Below, in pieces: positions 26,118-34,638 of a stretch of 64,000 nt of DNA (positions are counted from its first letter, which is position 1; each line of letters starts with the position of its first letter). Where the stretch lies: assembly GCF_025564085.1 (NCBI RefSeq), contig NZ_JAMGZJ010000078.1, positions 434,001 through 498,000 of the forward strand, read 5' to 3'. The notes under the pieces were generated by a model. It ran no database searches and was not told the DNA's origin. It saw only the letters and a list, made by a program, of their open reading frames with translations. Position numbers and translations under genes: made by a program. This DNA is from Silvania confinis. Lineage in GTDB: Bacteria > Pseudomonadota > Gammaproteobacteria > Enterobacterales > Enterobacteriaceae.

Positions 26118-27500
26118 TCAGCAGCTAAACGCCTTGTCCTTCGCCAGCAGGAACGGGCGCAGGTAAGCCACGGTATTCGACAGCGGGATCACCTCATCGG
26201 TGAGATTTATCTTCAGCACGTTGCGAATATAGTCCCGGCGGGTGGCGATCCGCTGCCACAATTCAGGATAGGCCGTCTGGATGTTGGCCTGCAACGCGGC
26301 ATCCGCGAGGGCGATACTCTCTTCGGCACTGACCCCGGTATAGCCCGGCACGGAAGGGATAATATCAATCTGCAGGATCATCCCGCTTTTTAGCGTCTCG
26401 GCAGAGTGCGGATAAATCGGCGACGACATCCACTCTTCATCGGCGCACAGGTGCCCGGGGTTCAGGTGCCAGCCGTACTGTTTTTTATCGAGCACCTTTT
26501 CGATCAGGGCATACATTTCCCCGCCCGGCATCCCGATATGAATATTCTCAAGCCAATGGGCGACGGCGGTGAAATAAGGTCTGGCGACTCTGTCGAGATA
26601 ATCTTTTTGATTGTCCGGCAGCTCGCTTTCATCGGCAATCACAAAGCCAGTCCGGCTTGATAGCCCCCCTTTAAAGCCGGTGGTCATCGACAGGGGCTGG
26701 CCGCGTTGCAGCCTGTTATAGGTGGGATAGAAATTGGCTTTGGCGAAACGCGGCCCGGCGGCGGCAATGGTGACGACCGTCTGATACTGACCTTCTGCTG
26801 CTAATAACGCGCCCAGCTCGGTTTCACGCACGCCGGGCTCCACCGCATTCATGGCGTCAAGAATGCAGTTCGACGCCAGATTCGCGCCGTATTCGTAATG
26901 CGCAATTTCGTTCGCGTTACCGGTGACTCGGGCCCCGTTATCACCACGGATAAACAGATGTGCCGCGTTTTCAAGCTGCGCACGGGTGCTGTTTTTAATC
27001 GCCTCGACGATAAAATAGGGTAAATCGAACAGCGCCTTATTATCGGCCACCGCCGAGGTGAACATTTTCCAGCCCACCAGACCCACTTTGGACAGGTTAT
27101 TTAAACCGGCTTCGCTGAGTAATGTCTCAAGGGAATGCGCCTGTTCCATTGGCTGATTCGGCAGCGAAAAATACGCGCAATGTTGTAGCGTGACCGCAAT
27201 ACGCGAATGCTGGGCCATCTTCAGGTTTTCATTGCCGAGAATAACCGTTGCCTGACCCGTGTTATGCAGAATTAACAGGCCCTCTTCAAAGCGCGGAATA
27301 AACCCGGTCAGATACTCAAAGTTACCCCCATGCTCCTTGTCGGCATAAATAATGAGGGCCTCATACCCCTCGTCATTCATGCGCGTCAGCACTTTTTCTT
27401 TACGCTCAAGCAGCGTTTCATCGCTGAGCAGCACCGGCGGAACATCGGTGAATTTACGCGGTTCCGGGAGGGCCTGCAGCGGGATACGGTTAGCGATCAT
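26118..27500 (-). CDS. M24 (pita-bread fold) family protein lacking canonical metal ligands
   Basis: 460 residues from the ATG at 27500. Longer in-frame starts run through the upstream DUF1272 gene and are rejected. A creatinase-type N-terminal domain (about 30-170) precedes the pita-bread domain (about 175-410). In active M24 enzymes two Asp ligands occur in an IDTG-to-DITRTF stretch. Here residues 271-286 read SMTTGFKGGLSSRTGF, so both are missing. The later ligands are partly kept: His350 (NPGH), Asp379 in place of Glu (QIDII), Glu393/394 (SAEES). The product may therefore be a non-metal hydrolase like creatinase, or inactive. Its start overlaps the end of the DUF1272 gene by 11 bases. Confidence 0.75.
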   Translation of the reverse strand: MIANRIPLQALPEPRKFTDVPPVLLSDETLLERKEKVLTRMNDEGYEALIIYADKEHGGNFEYLTGFIPRFEEGLLILHNTGQATVILGNENLKMAQHSRIAVTLQHCAYFSLPNQPMEQAHSLETLLSEAGLNNLSKVGLVGWKMFTSAVADNKALFDLPYFIVEAIKNSTRAQLENAAHLFIRGDNGARVTGNANEIAHYEYGANLASNCILDAMNAVEPGVRETELGALLAAEGQYQTVVTIAAAGPRFAKANFYPTYNRLQRGQPLSMTTGFKGGLSSRTGFVIADESELPDNQKDYLDRVARPYFTAVAHWLENIHIGMPGGEMYALIEKVLDKKQYGWHLNPGHLCADEEWMSSPIYPHSAETLKSGMILQIDIIPSVPGYTGVSAEESIALADAALQANIQTAYPELWQRIATRRDYIRNVLKINLTDEVIPLSNTVAYLRPFLLAKDKAFSC

Positions 27501-27738
27501 CTTGTTCCTCACGTTTGGCAAGAACCCGCGTCGTGGACGCCGGGGAGGTGACCAGTTTGTTCTGCGGGCGCACCGGGCGGCGCACCAGCTCGCCCTGGCA
27601 GTTAGGGCAGCGGTGGTTAAGGGCGGTTTCCGCGCAGGTCGCGCAGAAGGTACATTCAAAAGAGCAGATTCTGGCCTCGGGGGCGTCGGGCGGCAGGTCA
27701 CGATCGCACCATTCACAATTTGGTCGCAGCTCAAGCAT
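27490..27738 (-). CDS. DUF1272 domain protein (zinc-ribbon-like)
   Basis: 82 residues from the ATG at 27738, preceded by AAGGAAG. The DUF1272 domain fills the first two thirds: LELRPNCEWCDRDLPPDA, ARICSFECTFCATCAE and HRCPNCQGELVRRPVRP, with eight cysteines in CxxC pairs that should bind zinc. The last 20 residues are polar. The function of the family is not known. The 11-base overlap with the M24-like gene suggests coupled translation. Confidence 0.8.
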   Translation of the reverse strand: MLELRPNCEWCDRDLPPDAPEARICSFECTFCATCAETALNHRCPNCQGELVRRPVRPQNKLVTSPASTTRVLAKREEQDDR

Positions 27739-28113
27739 GGTTGTCTTCCTTCTTAGCGGGCGTGGCGGGGAACAATGGGATTCCTCACTATGCCAGAAAG
27801 CGGGTTTTGTTTTACATTTTTCAGCTTCCGGGATTATCCGGCGACGAGGTGAGTCATTAATAATGAAGGGGGGTAATGGAGGTTTTCTATTTATGAGCTT
27901 GATGCTTTTATTGTCGAGAATATAGTGGGTTAATAAATGGTTATTATGCAGGTTATGTTGCTGCATGTATTTATCATTGTGTGGCGTTGCGCATATTTAA
28001 TAATTATGTTTGTGTTTAGTATATGTAGCTAAAATTTCAAATCTGCTTTCAAAAACCGCAATCCCATGGGGATGTTTACATATACAAGAGCGTTAAATTC
28101 AAGGATGACAATC
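27739..28113. other. A+T-rich intergenic region
   Basis: Apart from the ribosome site of the minus-strand DUF1272 gene (27740s) and AAGGA at 28101-28105 for the next gene, I see nothing specific. From about 27850 on, base composition is much more A+T-rich than the genome around it, which points to acquired DNA. Confidence 0.4.
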
Positions 28114-28416
28114 ATGGCATTGCCGCAAGCCTATTACTGGTTTTATCAGCAGGTCAGGAATCGGGGGCCGTGGGATTACAAACAGCAAAATCATAACCTG
28201 GCTAATTTCGGCAATTTTAATTATGGTGCTACTGGTTTTGCGGCAGGAATACCAGAGAACACGCTATACATGGCTGCTGGTTTCGCTCAGAAGCGCGCGG
28301 GCACATCCCAACCCCAGTGGGGAGCCTGGTACGGTGAACTACCCTATGGTGATGATCCCTATGACCAGTTCTGGATTAAACAAGGAATCGACTATGCCAA
28401 ACAGCACGGTTATTAA
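28114..28416 (+). CDS. free-standing polymorphic toxin type 44-like domain
   Basis: 100 residues from the ATG at 28114, which has AAGGA about nine bases upstream (earlier ATGs at 28066, 28072 and 28105 have none). The sequence reads WFYQQVRNRGPWDYKQQ, FGNFNYGATGFAAGI, YMAAGFAQ, then YGDDPYDQFWIKQGIDYA. I recognise this as the C-terminal domain called bacterial toxin 44 in Rhs and other polymorphic toxins. Here it has no carrier domain, signal peptide or nearby Rhs/VgrG gene. It may be an intact small toxin or the tip of a lost effector. Its 3' end overlaps the next gene by 23 bases. Enzymatic activity is not assigned. Confidence 0.65.
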   Translation: MALPQAYYWFYQQVRNRGPWDYKQQNHNLANFGNFNYGATGFAAGIPENTLYMAAGFAQKRAGTSQPQWGAWYGELPYGDDPYDQFWIKQGIDYAKQHGY

Positions 28417-28825
28417 AACGTTACACCGTATGCTGACGGCTGTGCTTGCACTCCTGGTGGTCGGCTTTAGCGTGTATCAGTATTACGCCACTCAGCCGCC
28501 CGAAGATGACCTATTTTCGCAGCAGCAAATCACACCCGACGTCTATTTGTACGTCACTAAATATAAGGGAGGAGGTGCTACGGTTTCCGATGTCTATCGT
28601 TATTATCTGGACACAAAACAAAAGGGCGACATTCTGCATTATCTGACATCGCGTAAGCCATTTTTAGTGGCTAACACGGGTAGTGCCAGAATTACCGGCT
28701 ATGGCACACACGTTAACGCTACCATAACCGGACGAGTATTTTCGTTTACTAACGCCGATCTCTTTTATGCTGACGGCATGGCCGTAATACCCGTTATCAG
28801 CCTTAATGCAACGGGCGTGCGTTAA
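28394..28825 (+). CDS. membrane-anchored candidate immunity protein
   Basis: 143 residues from the ATG at 28394, preceded by AAGGAA and lying inside the toxin-like gene. One N-terminal membrane segment (about residues 13-31, MLTAVLALLVVGFSVYQYY) is followed by a beta-rich domain outside the cytoplasm (YLYVTKYKGGGATVSDVYRYYLD, VNATITGRVFSFTNADLFYADG). I do not recognise the family with certainty. Overlap with a toxin-domain gene and matching low G+C content suggest that it is the cognate immunity protein, which would put the toxin target in the periplasm or envelope. Confidence 0.5.
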   Translation: MPNSTVIKTLHRMLTAVLALLVVGFSVYQYYATQPPEDDLFSQQQITPDVYLYVTKYKGGGATVSDVYRYYLDTKQKGDILHYLTSRKPFLVANTGSARITGYGTHVNATITGRVFSFTNADLFYADGMAVIPVISLNATGVR

Positions 28826-28842
28826 TAAGAGACCAGAACACC

Positions 28843-29595
28843 TTACCGCCCAATCGCCGTGCCGCCATCCACCAGCAGTTCCGTACCAACGGTATAAGTG
28901 GACTCATCCGAGGCCAGATACAGCGCGGCCTTCGCCAGTTCGTCCGGCGTACCTAAGCGCCCCAGCGGCACCAGTTTGGCTATTTCGCTTTGCAGCGCGC
29001 GCTGCGCGTCGTCGTCGAGTCCCAGCTTACCCAGCGCCGGGGTGGCGACCGGGCCGGGGCTCAGGCCGTTAACGCGGATCCCGCGCGGCAGCAGTTCGAT
29101 GGATAACGTGCGGGCCAGCGACAGCAAACCGGCTTTGCTGGCGGCATAGGCACTGCTGGTGGGGAGCCCGATATGGGCGCTCACCGAGCCGCATAAAATC
29201 ACCGATGAAGGATTATTCAGCAGCGGCAGCAGCGCCTGAATTAAAAAGAATGGCCCCTTGAGGTTGGTGCCCATCAGCCGATCCCAGGCCTGTTCATTCC
29301 AGCTTTCCAGCGTGCCGTGCGTCACGTCTCCGGCGTTGATAAACACCGCATCCAGCCGCGGCCAGCGCGATGCAAGGGTGTCCGCCAGCTGCTGTTGTGC
29401 CCCGATTACACCTGCATCCGCATCAATCACCCAGGCGTTATCCCCAAGCCAGCGCTGCGCTTCGGCACGCGTTTCGGGGTTGCGCCCGGTAACGGCGACG
29501 TGCGCCCCTTCGGCGAGAAAGGCCTGTGCGGTAGCCAGACCAATGCCGCTGGTGCCGCCGGTGATCAGCGTATATTTACCCGTTAAACGACCCAT
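28843..29595 (-). CDS. SDR family oxidoreductase
   Basis: 250 residues from the ATG at 29595, which has AGGAG close upstream. A classical short-chain dehydrogenase: cofactor motif TGGTSGIG near residue 12, NAG (INAGD), catalytic Ser near 136, and SAYAASKAG (Tyr/Lys). The chain ends in a DGGTAIGR loop. Arg in VTGRNPETR suggests preference for NADP(H). The substrate is unknown. It is divergent from an HxlR regulator, with an inverted repeat between them. Confidence 0.88.
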   Translation of the reverse strand: MGRLTGKYTLITGGTSGIGLATAQAFLAEGAHVAVTGRNPETRAEAQRWLGDNAWVIDADAGVIGAQQQLADTLASRWPRLDAVFINAGDVTHGTLESWNEQAWDRLMGTNLKGPFFLIQALLPLLNNPSSVILCGSVSAHIGLPTSSAYAASKAGLLSLARTLSIELLPRGIRVNGLSPGPVATPALGKLGLDDDAQRALQSEIAKLVPLGRLGTPDELAKAALYLASDESTYTVGTELLVDGGTAIGR

Positions 29596-29638
29596 CTTCT
29601 TCTCCTGATTTGTCTCTGGAGAAAGCACTATAGAAACG

Positions 29639-29677
29639 TTAGTATCCAAAAGAAACCAGGTACCAAATGGATACTAA
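29639..29677. promoter_or_regulatory. inverted-repeat operator of SDR/HxlR pair
   Basis: TTAGTATCCA (29639-29648) and its exact complement TGGATACTAA (29668-29677) are separated by 19 bases in the divergent promoter. Arms and spacing suit a dimeric HxlR-type regulator, presumably the neighbouring one. Confidence 0.7.
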
Positions 29678-29695
29678 AGAGGCGAGAGGTGTGCA

Positions 29696-30055
29696 ATGGC
29701 GGAAATAAACGCGCGCGTGGACGAAAAAAATTTTCAGCAGCAACCCTGCCCGATGACGAGCTTTATCGGCCTGCTCTCCGGCAAATGGGCGATCCCGATT
29801 ATCTACCGACTGATTGTGCTGAATACGCCGGTGCGCTTTGGCGATCTGCTGCGGGCGGCGACACCCATCACCCAGAAAGAGCTCACCCGACAGCTACGCC
29901 TGTTTGAACAGCGCGGGCTGGTCACCCGTACCGTGTACGCAGAGATCCCACCCCGGGTGGAGTACCACATCACTGACCTGGGTCTGACTCTGCAAAGTGC
30001 CCTCGATCCGCTGGCCGCCTGGATGCGGGAGTACGGCGACCAGCTTAAACGCTAG
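29696..30055 (+). CDS. HxlR family transcriptional regulator
   Basis: 119 residues with the HxlR winged-helix domain: CPMTSFIGLLSGKWAIPIIYRLI, VRFGDLLRAATPITQKELTRQLRLFEQRGLVTRTVY, PPRVEYHITDLG. One N-terminal cysteine (Cys18) sits where redox-sensing HxlR proteins keep theirs. It is divergent from the SDR gene at 28843 and probably controls it. Convergent with the second SDR gene, leaving three bases between stops. Confidence 0.88.
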   Translation: MAEINARVDEKNFQQQPCPMTSFIGLLSGKWAIPIIYRLIVLNTPVRFGDLLRAATPITQKELTRQLRLFEQRGLVTRTVYAEIPPRVEYHITDLGLTLQSALDPLAAWMREYGDQLKR

Positions 30056-30058
30056 TCC

Positions 30059-30853
30059 TCAGCGCGACAGATAGCGTGGTGCCGGTTCGCCGGTGCGCGC
30101 GCTGTCAAACAGCGCCAGCCGCGCCTCTTCGTAGCGCGCCCACAATGATTCGTCGTGCATTGGCGGAATGGTGATCTGCTCACCTTGATCCAGTCCGGCC
30201 AACGCCGCATCAACCATATTGTCGGTGGTCATCACCGAACCTTCCGGCAGGTCGTTAACGGACACGCCCGAAATCTCCCATATTTCGGTGGCGGTGGCCG
30301 CAGGCAATACCGCCTGAATACGCACCTTGCTGTCGGCAAATTCTTCCTGCAGCCCACGGGTGAAATTCAGCACCCAGCCTTTGGTGGCGCTGTACAGCGC
30401 GCTGCCTGCCCGGGCATGAATCGACAGCACCGAGGCGATATTAATGAGCGTGCCGCGATTGTTTTCGGCAAGGCGCGGCAGCACGGCATAGGTCAGACGC
30501 ATCAGGGCAGTGGTGTTCAGCATATTGATCGCCTGATGCTGCGCCACATCGCCCGCGAGGAACGGTGCCATCTGCGCGGTGCCGGCATTGTTGATCAGCG
30601 TGTCGATGGCGTTATTGCTGCGAAGCGCTTCCTCCACCGCGCGGATCCCGGTTTCCTCGGTCAGATCTGCCGTCAGGGTCGTGACCTTCACCCCGTAGCG
30701 CTGCTCTAACTGCGCCGCCAGCGCCTGCAGACGATCTTCGCGACGGGCCACCAGCACCAGGTCGTAGCCGCGAGCGGCAAGACGGTCGGCGTAAACCGCG
30801 CCAATCCCGGAAGATGCACCTGTAATCAGAGCCGTTGAATGTTGTGTCGTCAT
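30059..30853 (-). CDS. SDR family oxidoreductase (DltE-like)
   Basis: 264 residues. The Rossmann motif TGASSGIG lies near residue 11, followed by LVARREDRL (NADP-type Arg pair), NNAG near 90, and catalytic Ser with YSATK near 155-159 (SALYSATKGWVLNF). The substrate is unknown. Upstream are two inverted repeats and a second HxlR regulator on the same strand, so this is a second SDR/HxlR pair with a different layout from the first. Confidence 0.88.
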   Translation of the reverse strand: MTTQHSTALITGASSGIGAVYADRLAARGYDLVLVARREDRLQALAAQLEQRYGVKVTTLTADLTEETGIRAVEEALRSNNAIDTLINNAGTAQMAPFLAGDVAQHQAINMLNTTALMRLTYAVLPRLAENNRGTLINIASVLSIHARAGSALYSATKGWVLNFTRGLQEEFADSKVRIQAVLPAATATEIWEISGVSVNDLPEGSVMTTDNMVDAALAGLDQGEQITIPPMHDESLWARYEEARLALFDSARTGEPAPRYLSR

Positions 30854-30880
30854 CGTGATACCTCAAGCATAGGGGGGTTA

Positions 30881-30940
30881 ATGGTTTCAACATGAAACCA
30901 AATCAAGCGTGCGCCATTTGGTCCTATAATGCAACCAAAT
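30881..30940. promoter_or_regulatory. putative HxlR operators upstream of second SDR gene
   Basis: TGGTTTCA-ACA-TGAAACCA (30881-30899) is a perfect inverted repeat, and ATTTGGT (30916-30922) pairs with ACCAAAT (30934-30940). A -10-like TATAAT lies between the second pair at 30925-30930 on the plus strand. The region precedes the SDR gene and follows the HxlR gene at 31114. Confidence 0.6.
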
Positions 30941-31113
30941 TGCGCGGTTTTTTTTGAACTGTGCGGTAAAGGGTTTGTGGCCGGGAAGGGAGCAACATTG
31001 AGGGTGAAAACGACAGGTATATTATTTTACTGTGCGGGTTAACAGGCGTTGAATTAACGATGTGGAATAAGCCCGCGCCACCCCGTCAGCAGCAGGCCCG
31101 GCAATAACGGTAA

Positions 31114-31560
31114 TCACGCCTGCGGATACTGCGGTGCAATCTCCTCCGGCTGCAATTCCCGCCCGTCGCTGGCAATCAGCGCCAGCTTGCGCAGCGGCTG
31201 ACGGTGCTCGGTATCCACCAGCACGGTTCCCACATCCCCCTCGGCATAGAGATGCGCATTTCCCCACTGGGAAAGAGCCACCAGCACCGTTTGCAGGGCG
31301 CGACCTTTTTCGCTCAGAACGTACTCCTGCCAGGCGCTGCCGTCGGAGGCGGGCTGCAGCACCAGGATGCCCTCATCCACCAGCAGCTTCAGCCGGGTTG
31401 CCAGCATGTTTTTGGCAATGCCGAGGCTTTTTTGAAACTCGCCGAAGCGCGTAATCCCGCGCAGGGCATCGCGCACAATCAGCAGCGACCACCAGTCGCC
31501 AATAATATCGAGCGAGCGGGCTACAGGGCAGGAACTCTCTTCCAGACGGGTGCGTTTCAC
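31114..31560 (-). CDS. HxlR family transcriptional regulator
   Basis: 148 residues. HxlR winged helix: SSCPVARSLDIIGDWWSLLIVRDALRG, FGEFQKSLGIAKNMLATRLKLLVDEGIL. Cys11 is near the N-terminus, as in thiol-sensing members. About 45 further residues follow the domain at the C-terminus (VDTEHRQPLRKLALIASDG), as in a longer HxlR subgroup. It lies upstream of the SDR gene at 30059 on the same strand and is the likely regulator of it. Confidence 0.88.
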   Translation of the reverse strand: MKRTRLEESSCPVARSLDIIGDWWSLLIVRDALRGITRFGEFQKSLGIAKNMLATRLKLLVDEGILVLQPASDGSAWQEYVLSEKGRALQTVLVALSQWGNAHLYAEGDVGTVLVDTEHRQPLRKLALIASDGRELQPEEIAPQYPQA

Positions 31561-31711
31561 GGTGACTCCTTATCAGCGGTAAGTTTAATTATAAAACCAT
31601 TTTTTGCCGATCTGCAAAGTTAGCCGCCAGTTTGCGGGCCGGTTCCAGGTAATCCGTCACAAATCTGTCACACTCAATCTGACGATAAAAAAACACAATG
31701 AGGATTGAGGG

Positions 31712-32953
31712 ATGAGAAAAGCACTAATCGCGGCCGCCGTGGCGGGCAGTATCGGCCTCTCTTGCGGCGTGCAGGCGCAGACTGCGCCAGAAGGGTATCA
31801 GCTGCAGCAGGTGTTGATCATGAGCCGCCATAATCTGCGCGCGCCGTTGGCCAATAACGGTAGCGTGCTGGAACAGTCCACCCCCAGCAAATGGCCGGAG
31901 TGGGATGTGCCGGGCGGGCAGCTGACCACCAAAGGCGGCGTGCTGGAGGTCTATATGGGCCATTATCTGCGTGAATGGCTGGCAGAACAGGGGATGGTGA
32001 CCGCGGGCGAATGCCCAACGGCAGGCAGTGTGTATGCCTATGCCAATAGCCTGCAGCGCACGGTGGCGACCGCGCAATTCTTTATCACCGGCGCGTTCCC
32101 GGGCTGCGATGTGCCGGTGCATCATCAGGAACAAATGGGCACCATGGATCCTACCTTTAACCCGGTGATCACCGACAACTCTCCGGCATTCAAAGAGAAA
32201 GCGCTGCAGGCGATGGACAAAGAACGTCAGGGGATGCATCTCGGCGAAAGCTACAAACTGCTGGAGCAGATGACCGACTATGCGCAGTCTCCGTCCTGTA
32301 AAGAGAAGCAGGTCTGCTCCCTGAGCGACGCGAAAGATACCTACAGCGCCGACTACCAGAAAGAGCCCGGCGTCTCAGGTCCGCTGAAAGTGGGTAACTC
32401 GCTGGTGGATGCCTTTACGCTGCAATACTACGAGGGGTTCCCGCAGGATCAGGTCGCCTGGGGATCAATTAAAACCGACCAGCAGTGGCGCGTGCTGTCG
32501 CAGTTGAAAAACGGTTATCAGGACTCGCTGTTCACTTCGGCGGAGGTGGCGCGTAACGTGGCGAAACCGCTGGTGAAATACATCGATACTGCGCTGGTCA
32601 CCGATCAGGCAAAAGCGCCGAAAATCACCCTGCTGGTGGGACATGACTCCAATATCGCCTCGCTGCTGAAAGCGCTCGACTTTAAGCCTTATCAGCTGCA
32701 TGACCAGTACGAGCGCACGCCGATTGGCGGCAAAATCATCTTCCAGCGCTGGCACGATAAGAGCGGCAATCGCGATCTGATGAAGATTGAGTATGTTTAT
32801 CAAAGTACGGAACAGCTGCGCAATGCCCAGGTGCTGAACTTAAAAGAACCGGCGCAGCGCGTGACGCTGGCGCTGAACGGCTGTCCGGTGGATGGCGAAG
32901 GGTTCTGTCCGATCGAGACATTTAATACTGTGCTGAATACGGCGGCGAAGTAA
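31712..32953 (+). CDS. agp: periplasmic glucose-1-phosphatase Agp
   Basis: 413 residues, as in E. coli Agp. The signal peptide ends at VQAQ (about residue 23). The histidine acid phosphatase motif RHNLRAP lies near residue 39 and the proton-donor motif HD in [13 protein letters not shown] near 310. It removes phosphate from glucose-1-phosphate in the periplasm so the glucose can be taken up. Gene order agp-yccJ-wrbA is that of E. coli. Confidence 0.95.
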   Translation: MRKALIAAAVAGSIGLSCGVQAQTAPEGYQLQQVLIMSRHNLRAPLANNGSVLEQSTPSKWPEWDVPGGQLTTKGGVLEVYMGHYLREWLAEQGMVTAGECPTAGSVYAYANSLQRTVATAQFFITGAFPGCDVPVHHQEQMGTMDPTFNPVITDNSPAFKEKALQAMDKERQGMHLGESYKLLEQMTDYAQSPSCKEKQVCSLSDAKDTYSADYQKEPGVSGPLKVGNSLVDAFTLQYYEGFPQDQVAWGSIKTDQQWRVLSQLKNGYQDSLFTSAEVARNVAKPLVKYIDTALVTDQAKAPKITLLVGHDSNIASLLKALDFKPYQLHDQYERTPIGGKIIFQRWHDKSGNRDLMKIEYVYQSTEQLRNAQVLNLKEPAQRVTLALNGCPVDGEGFCPIETFNTVLNTAAK

Positions 32954-32959
32954 TGGTCA

Positions 32960-33072
32960 CCCTCTCCCATTGAGGAGAGGGGCTAAATGTCGGGTGGCGC
33001 TTTGCTTACCCGACCTACAAGATCCAAATGCAATTCGCATCCCGTAGGCCTGATAAGCGTAGCGCCATCAGG
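32960..33072. repeat. hairpin plus REP/BIME elements between agp and yccJ
   Basis: CCCTCTCC/GGAGAGGG forms an 8-base stem at 32960-32981. It is followed by REP-like units: CGGGTGGCGCTTTGCTTACCCG at 32991-33012 in one orientation and a GCCTGATAAGCGTAGCGCCATCAGGC-type unit at about 33047-33072. Such paired units mark convergent gene ends in enterobacteria and may stop transcription of both agp and yccJ. Confidence 0.75.
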
Positions 33073-33083
33073 CGTTTTGCGTT

Positions 33084-33311
33084 TTAGACGTTTTTGCGAT
33101 CGATAGTCTGCTCGCCCCAGAACAGCGAGTCTTTGTCGGTTTTTTCGAAGGCTAATACCAGCACTTCATCGTTGCCTTCTTCCCAGATTTTCTCCGCCAG
33201 TTTTTCGTCATATTTGGCGACTTCAAAGATCGCCTCGGCGATTTCCGGCGACGTATTCCGTAAGCGCGCAAATTCGCCGACGCGATGGGCTTTTGCTTCT
33301 TGAGTAGGCAT
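33084..33311 (-). CDS. yccJ: YccJ family small protein
   Basis: 75 residues from the ATG at 33311, preceded by GGAGG. It matches E. coli YccJ almost residue for residue ([55 protein letters not shown]). Highly charged, soluble and of unknown function. It is 19 bases downstream of wrbA on the same strand, and in E. coli the two form a stress-induced (RpoS) operon. Confidence 0.93.
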   Translation of the reverse strand: MPTQEAKAHRVGEFARLRNTSPEIAEAIFEVAKYDEKLAEKIWEEGNDEVLVLAFEKTDKDSLFWGEQTIDRKNV

Positions 33312-33330
33312 GTAATCCTCCTGTTGAGAG

Positions 33331-33927
33331 TTAACCTTGCAGTTTAACGGCCAGTCCCGCGACGTGTTCACCCTGGTAGCGGGCAATATTCAGTTCAACC
33401 TCGGATGGCTGGCGCGAGCCGTCGCCAGCGGCAATGGTGGTGGCACCGTACGGCGTACCGCCACGCACCTGAGAAATATCAAACAGCTCTTTCGCGCCGT
33501 AGCCAATCGGCACGATCACCATTCCGTGGTGGGCCAGCGTGGTCCAGGTGGAGGTGATGGTTTGCTCCTGACCGCCGCCCGTACCGGTAGAGCTAAACAC
33601 GCTGGCGATCTTGCCGTGCAGGGCATTTTTAACCCACAGCCCGCCGGTCTGATCGAGGAAGGTGCGCATCTGTCCGGCCATATTGCCAAAGCGCGTCGGG
33701 GTGCCAAAAATAATAGCGTCGTAATCCCCCAGCTCCTGCGGCGTGGCGACCGGGGCATCCTGGGCTTTACCGCCCGCGTTCGCAAAAGCCTCGGTGGGCA
33801 TGGTTTCCGGGACGCGCTTAATCGTCACCTCAACCCCCTCGACTTTCCTGGCGCCGTCCGCCACTGCCTGAGCCATGGTTTCAATGTGTCCGTACATGGA
33901 ATAGTAGAGCACCAGAATTTTCGTCAT
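33331..33927 (-). CDS. wrbA: NAD(P)H:quinone oxidoreductase WrbA
   Basis: 198 residues, flavodoxin-like fold. The FMN phosphate loop is [15 protein letters not shown] near residue 8, with [25 protein letters not shown] around 80-105 and GTGGGQEQT around 115. It reduces quinones by two electrons and protects against oxidative stress. It heads the wrbA-yccJ operon. Confidence 0.95.
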   Translation of the reverse strand: MTKILVLYYSMYGHIETMAQAVADGARKVEGVEVTIKRVPETMPTEAFANAGGKAQDAPVATPQELGDYDAIIFGTPTRFGNMAGQMRTFLDQTGGLWVKNALHGKIASVFSSTGTGGGQEQTITSTWTTLAHHGMVIVPIGYGAKELFDISQVRGGTPYGATTIAAGDGSRQPSEVELNIARYQGEHVAGLAVKLQG

Positions 33928-34318
33928 CTTGCTTCACTCCTCGGTTTTTATTCAGGCAGCCGCGTGCTGCATTCATTTAAAGATATGACGTGGCAGCGAG
34001 ACTGCAAATCTGTAAACCATTTGTTTGATTTTAAACAACAAATTTTCACTGCATTGCGCTGTAGCAAAATGACACATTTTCCTTATCGCTAATTTTTAGA
34101 ATGATAAGAAAGGCTTATGGGTTCGCTTTGCCGTCTTTCATGCGAAAGTCTGATTTCGTATTGCAGGATATTACGGTGCGCTGGCTGAATGGTCTCACTC
34201 CACTAAGCTTAGGTTCACGCGGCACAGATAAAGGCCCTGTTAATGAGCCGCCAGGTGATTGATTTCTCGCTCACCGCAGGTTGGATAAATTAATGTTTCG
34301 CAACTCTGGAGGTCAGAC
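33928..34318. promoter_or_regulatory. divergent wrbA-ymdF intergenic region
   Basis: These 391 bases contain no convincing gene. They should hold the promoters of wrbA (leftward) and ymdF (rightward); both are RpoS-linked in E. coli. GGAGG at 34308-34312 is the ymdF ribosome site. I could not assign specific operator sites. Confidence 0.4.
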
Positions 34319-34495
34319 ATGGCTAACCATCGTGGTGGGTCAGGTAATTTTGCTGAAGACCGTGAAAGAGCATCAGAAGCAGGTCGTAAAGGTGGCCAGC
34401 AAAGCGGGGGGAATTTCAAGAATGACCCTCAACGCGCATCCGAAGCTGGCAAAAAAGGGGGCAAAAATAGCCATGGCAGCAACAGGAATAACTAG
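34319..34495 (+). CDS. ymdF: KGG-repeat stress protein YmdF
   Basis: 58 residues. The frame starts at 34319 with GGAGG seven bases upstream and reads MANHRGGSGNFAEDRERASE, then two KGG-type repeats (RASEAGRKGGQ and RASEAGKKGGK) separated by GGNFKNDPQ. This is the YmdF/GsiB-like family of very hydrophilic general-stress proteins (also YciG). Position beside wrbA is as in E. coli. A longer open frame in another register covers the same DNA and is not real. Confidence 0.93.
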   Translation: MANHRGGSGNFAEDRERASEAGRKGGQQSGGNFKNDPQRASEAGKKGGKNSHGSNRNN

Positions 34496-34542
34496 CGTGC
34501 TGCCGTCTGAACGATTGGCCCTGTAACCAATCCCGCACCCCG

Positions 34543-34568
34543 CCGCCGGGCACTCCGGCGGTTTTTTT
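34543..34568 (+). terminator. terminator after ymdF
   Basis: A 7-base perfect stem CCGCCGG/CCGGCGG with loop GCACT is followed by seven T. Confidence 0.88.
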
Positions 34569-34638
34569 ATGTCCGCATCATTGAACTGTCATCCCGGCCA
34601 TCGCACACTAGTGGATTGATTATTTCTGCTGGTGCCTC

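Noticed and set aside
28066-28113. Earlier ATGs for the toxin-44-like gene
   Set aside because: No ribosome site precedes them, and the ATG at 28114 has AAGGA at the right distance.
33044-33072. Start of a CRISPR-like repeat array
   Set aside because: The repeated units here and at 42414 and 48926 are typical REP/BIME elements with no regular spacers.
34281-34526. 81-codon plus-strand frame over ymdF
   Set aside because: The overlapping frame from 34319 encodes the recognisable KGG-repeat protein YmdF with a strong ribosome site. The 81-codon frame is a shadow.
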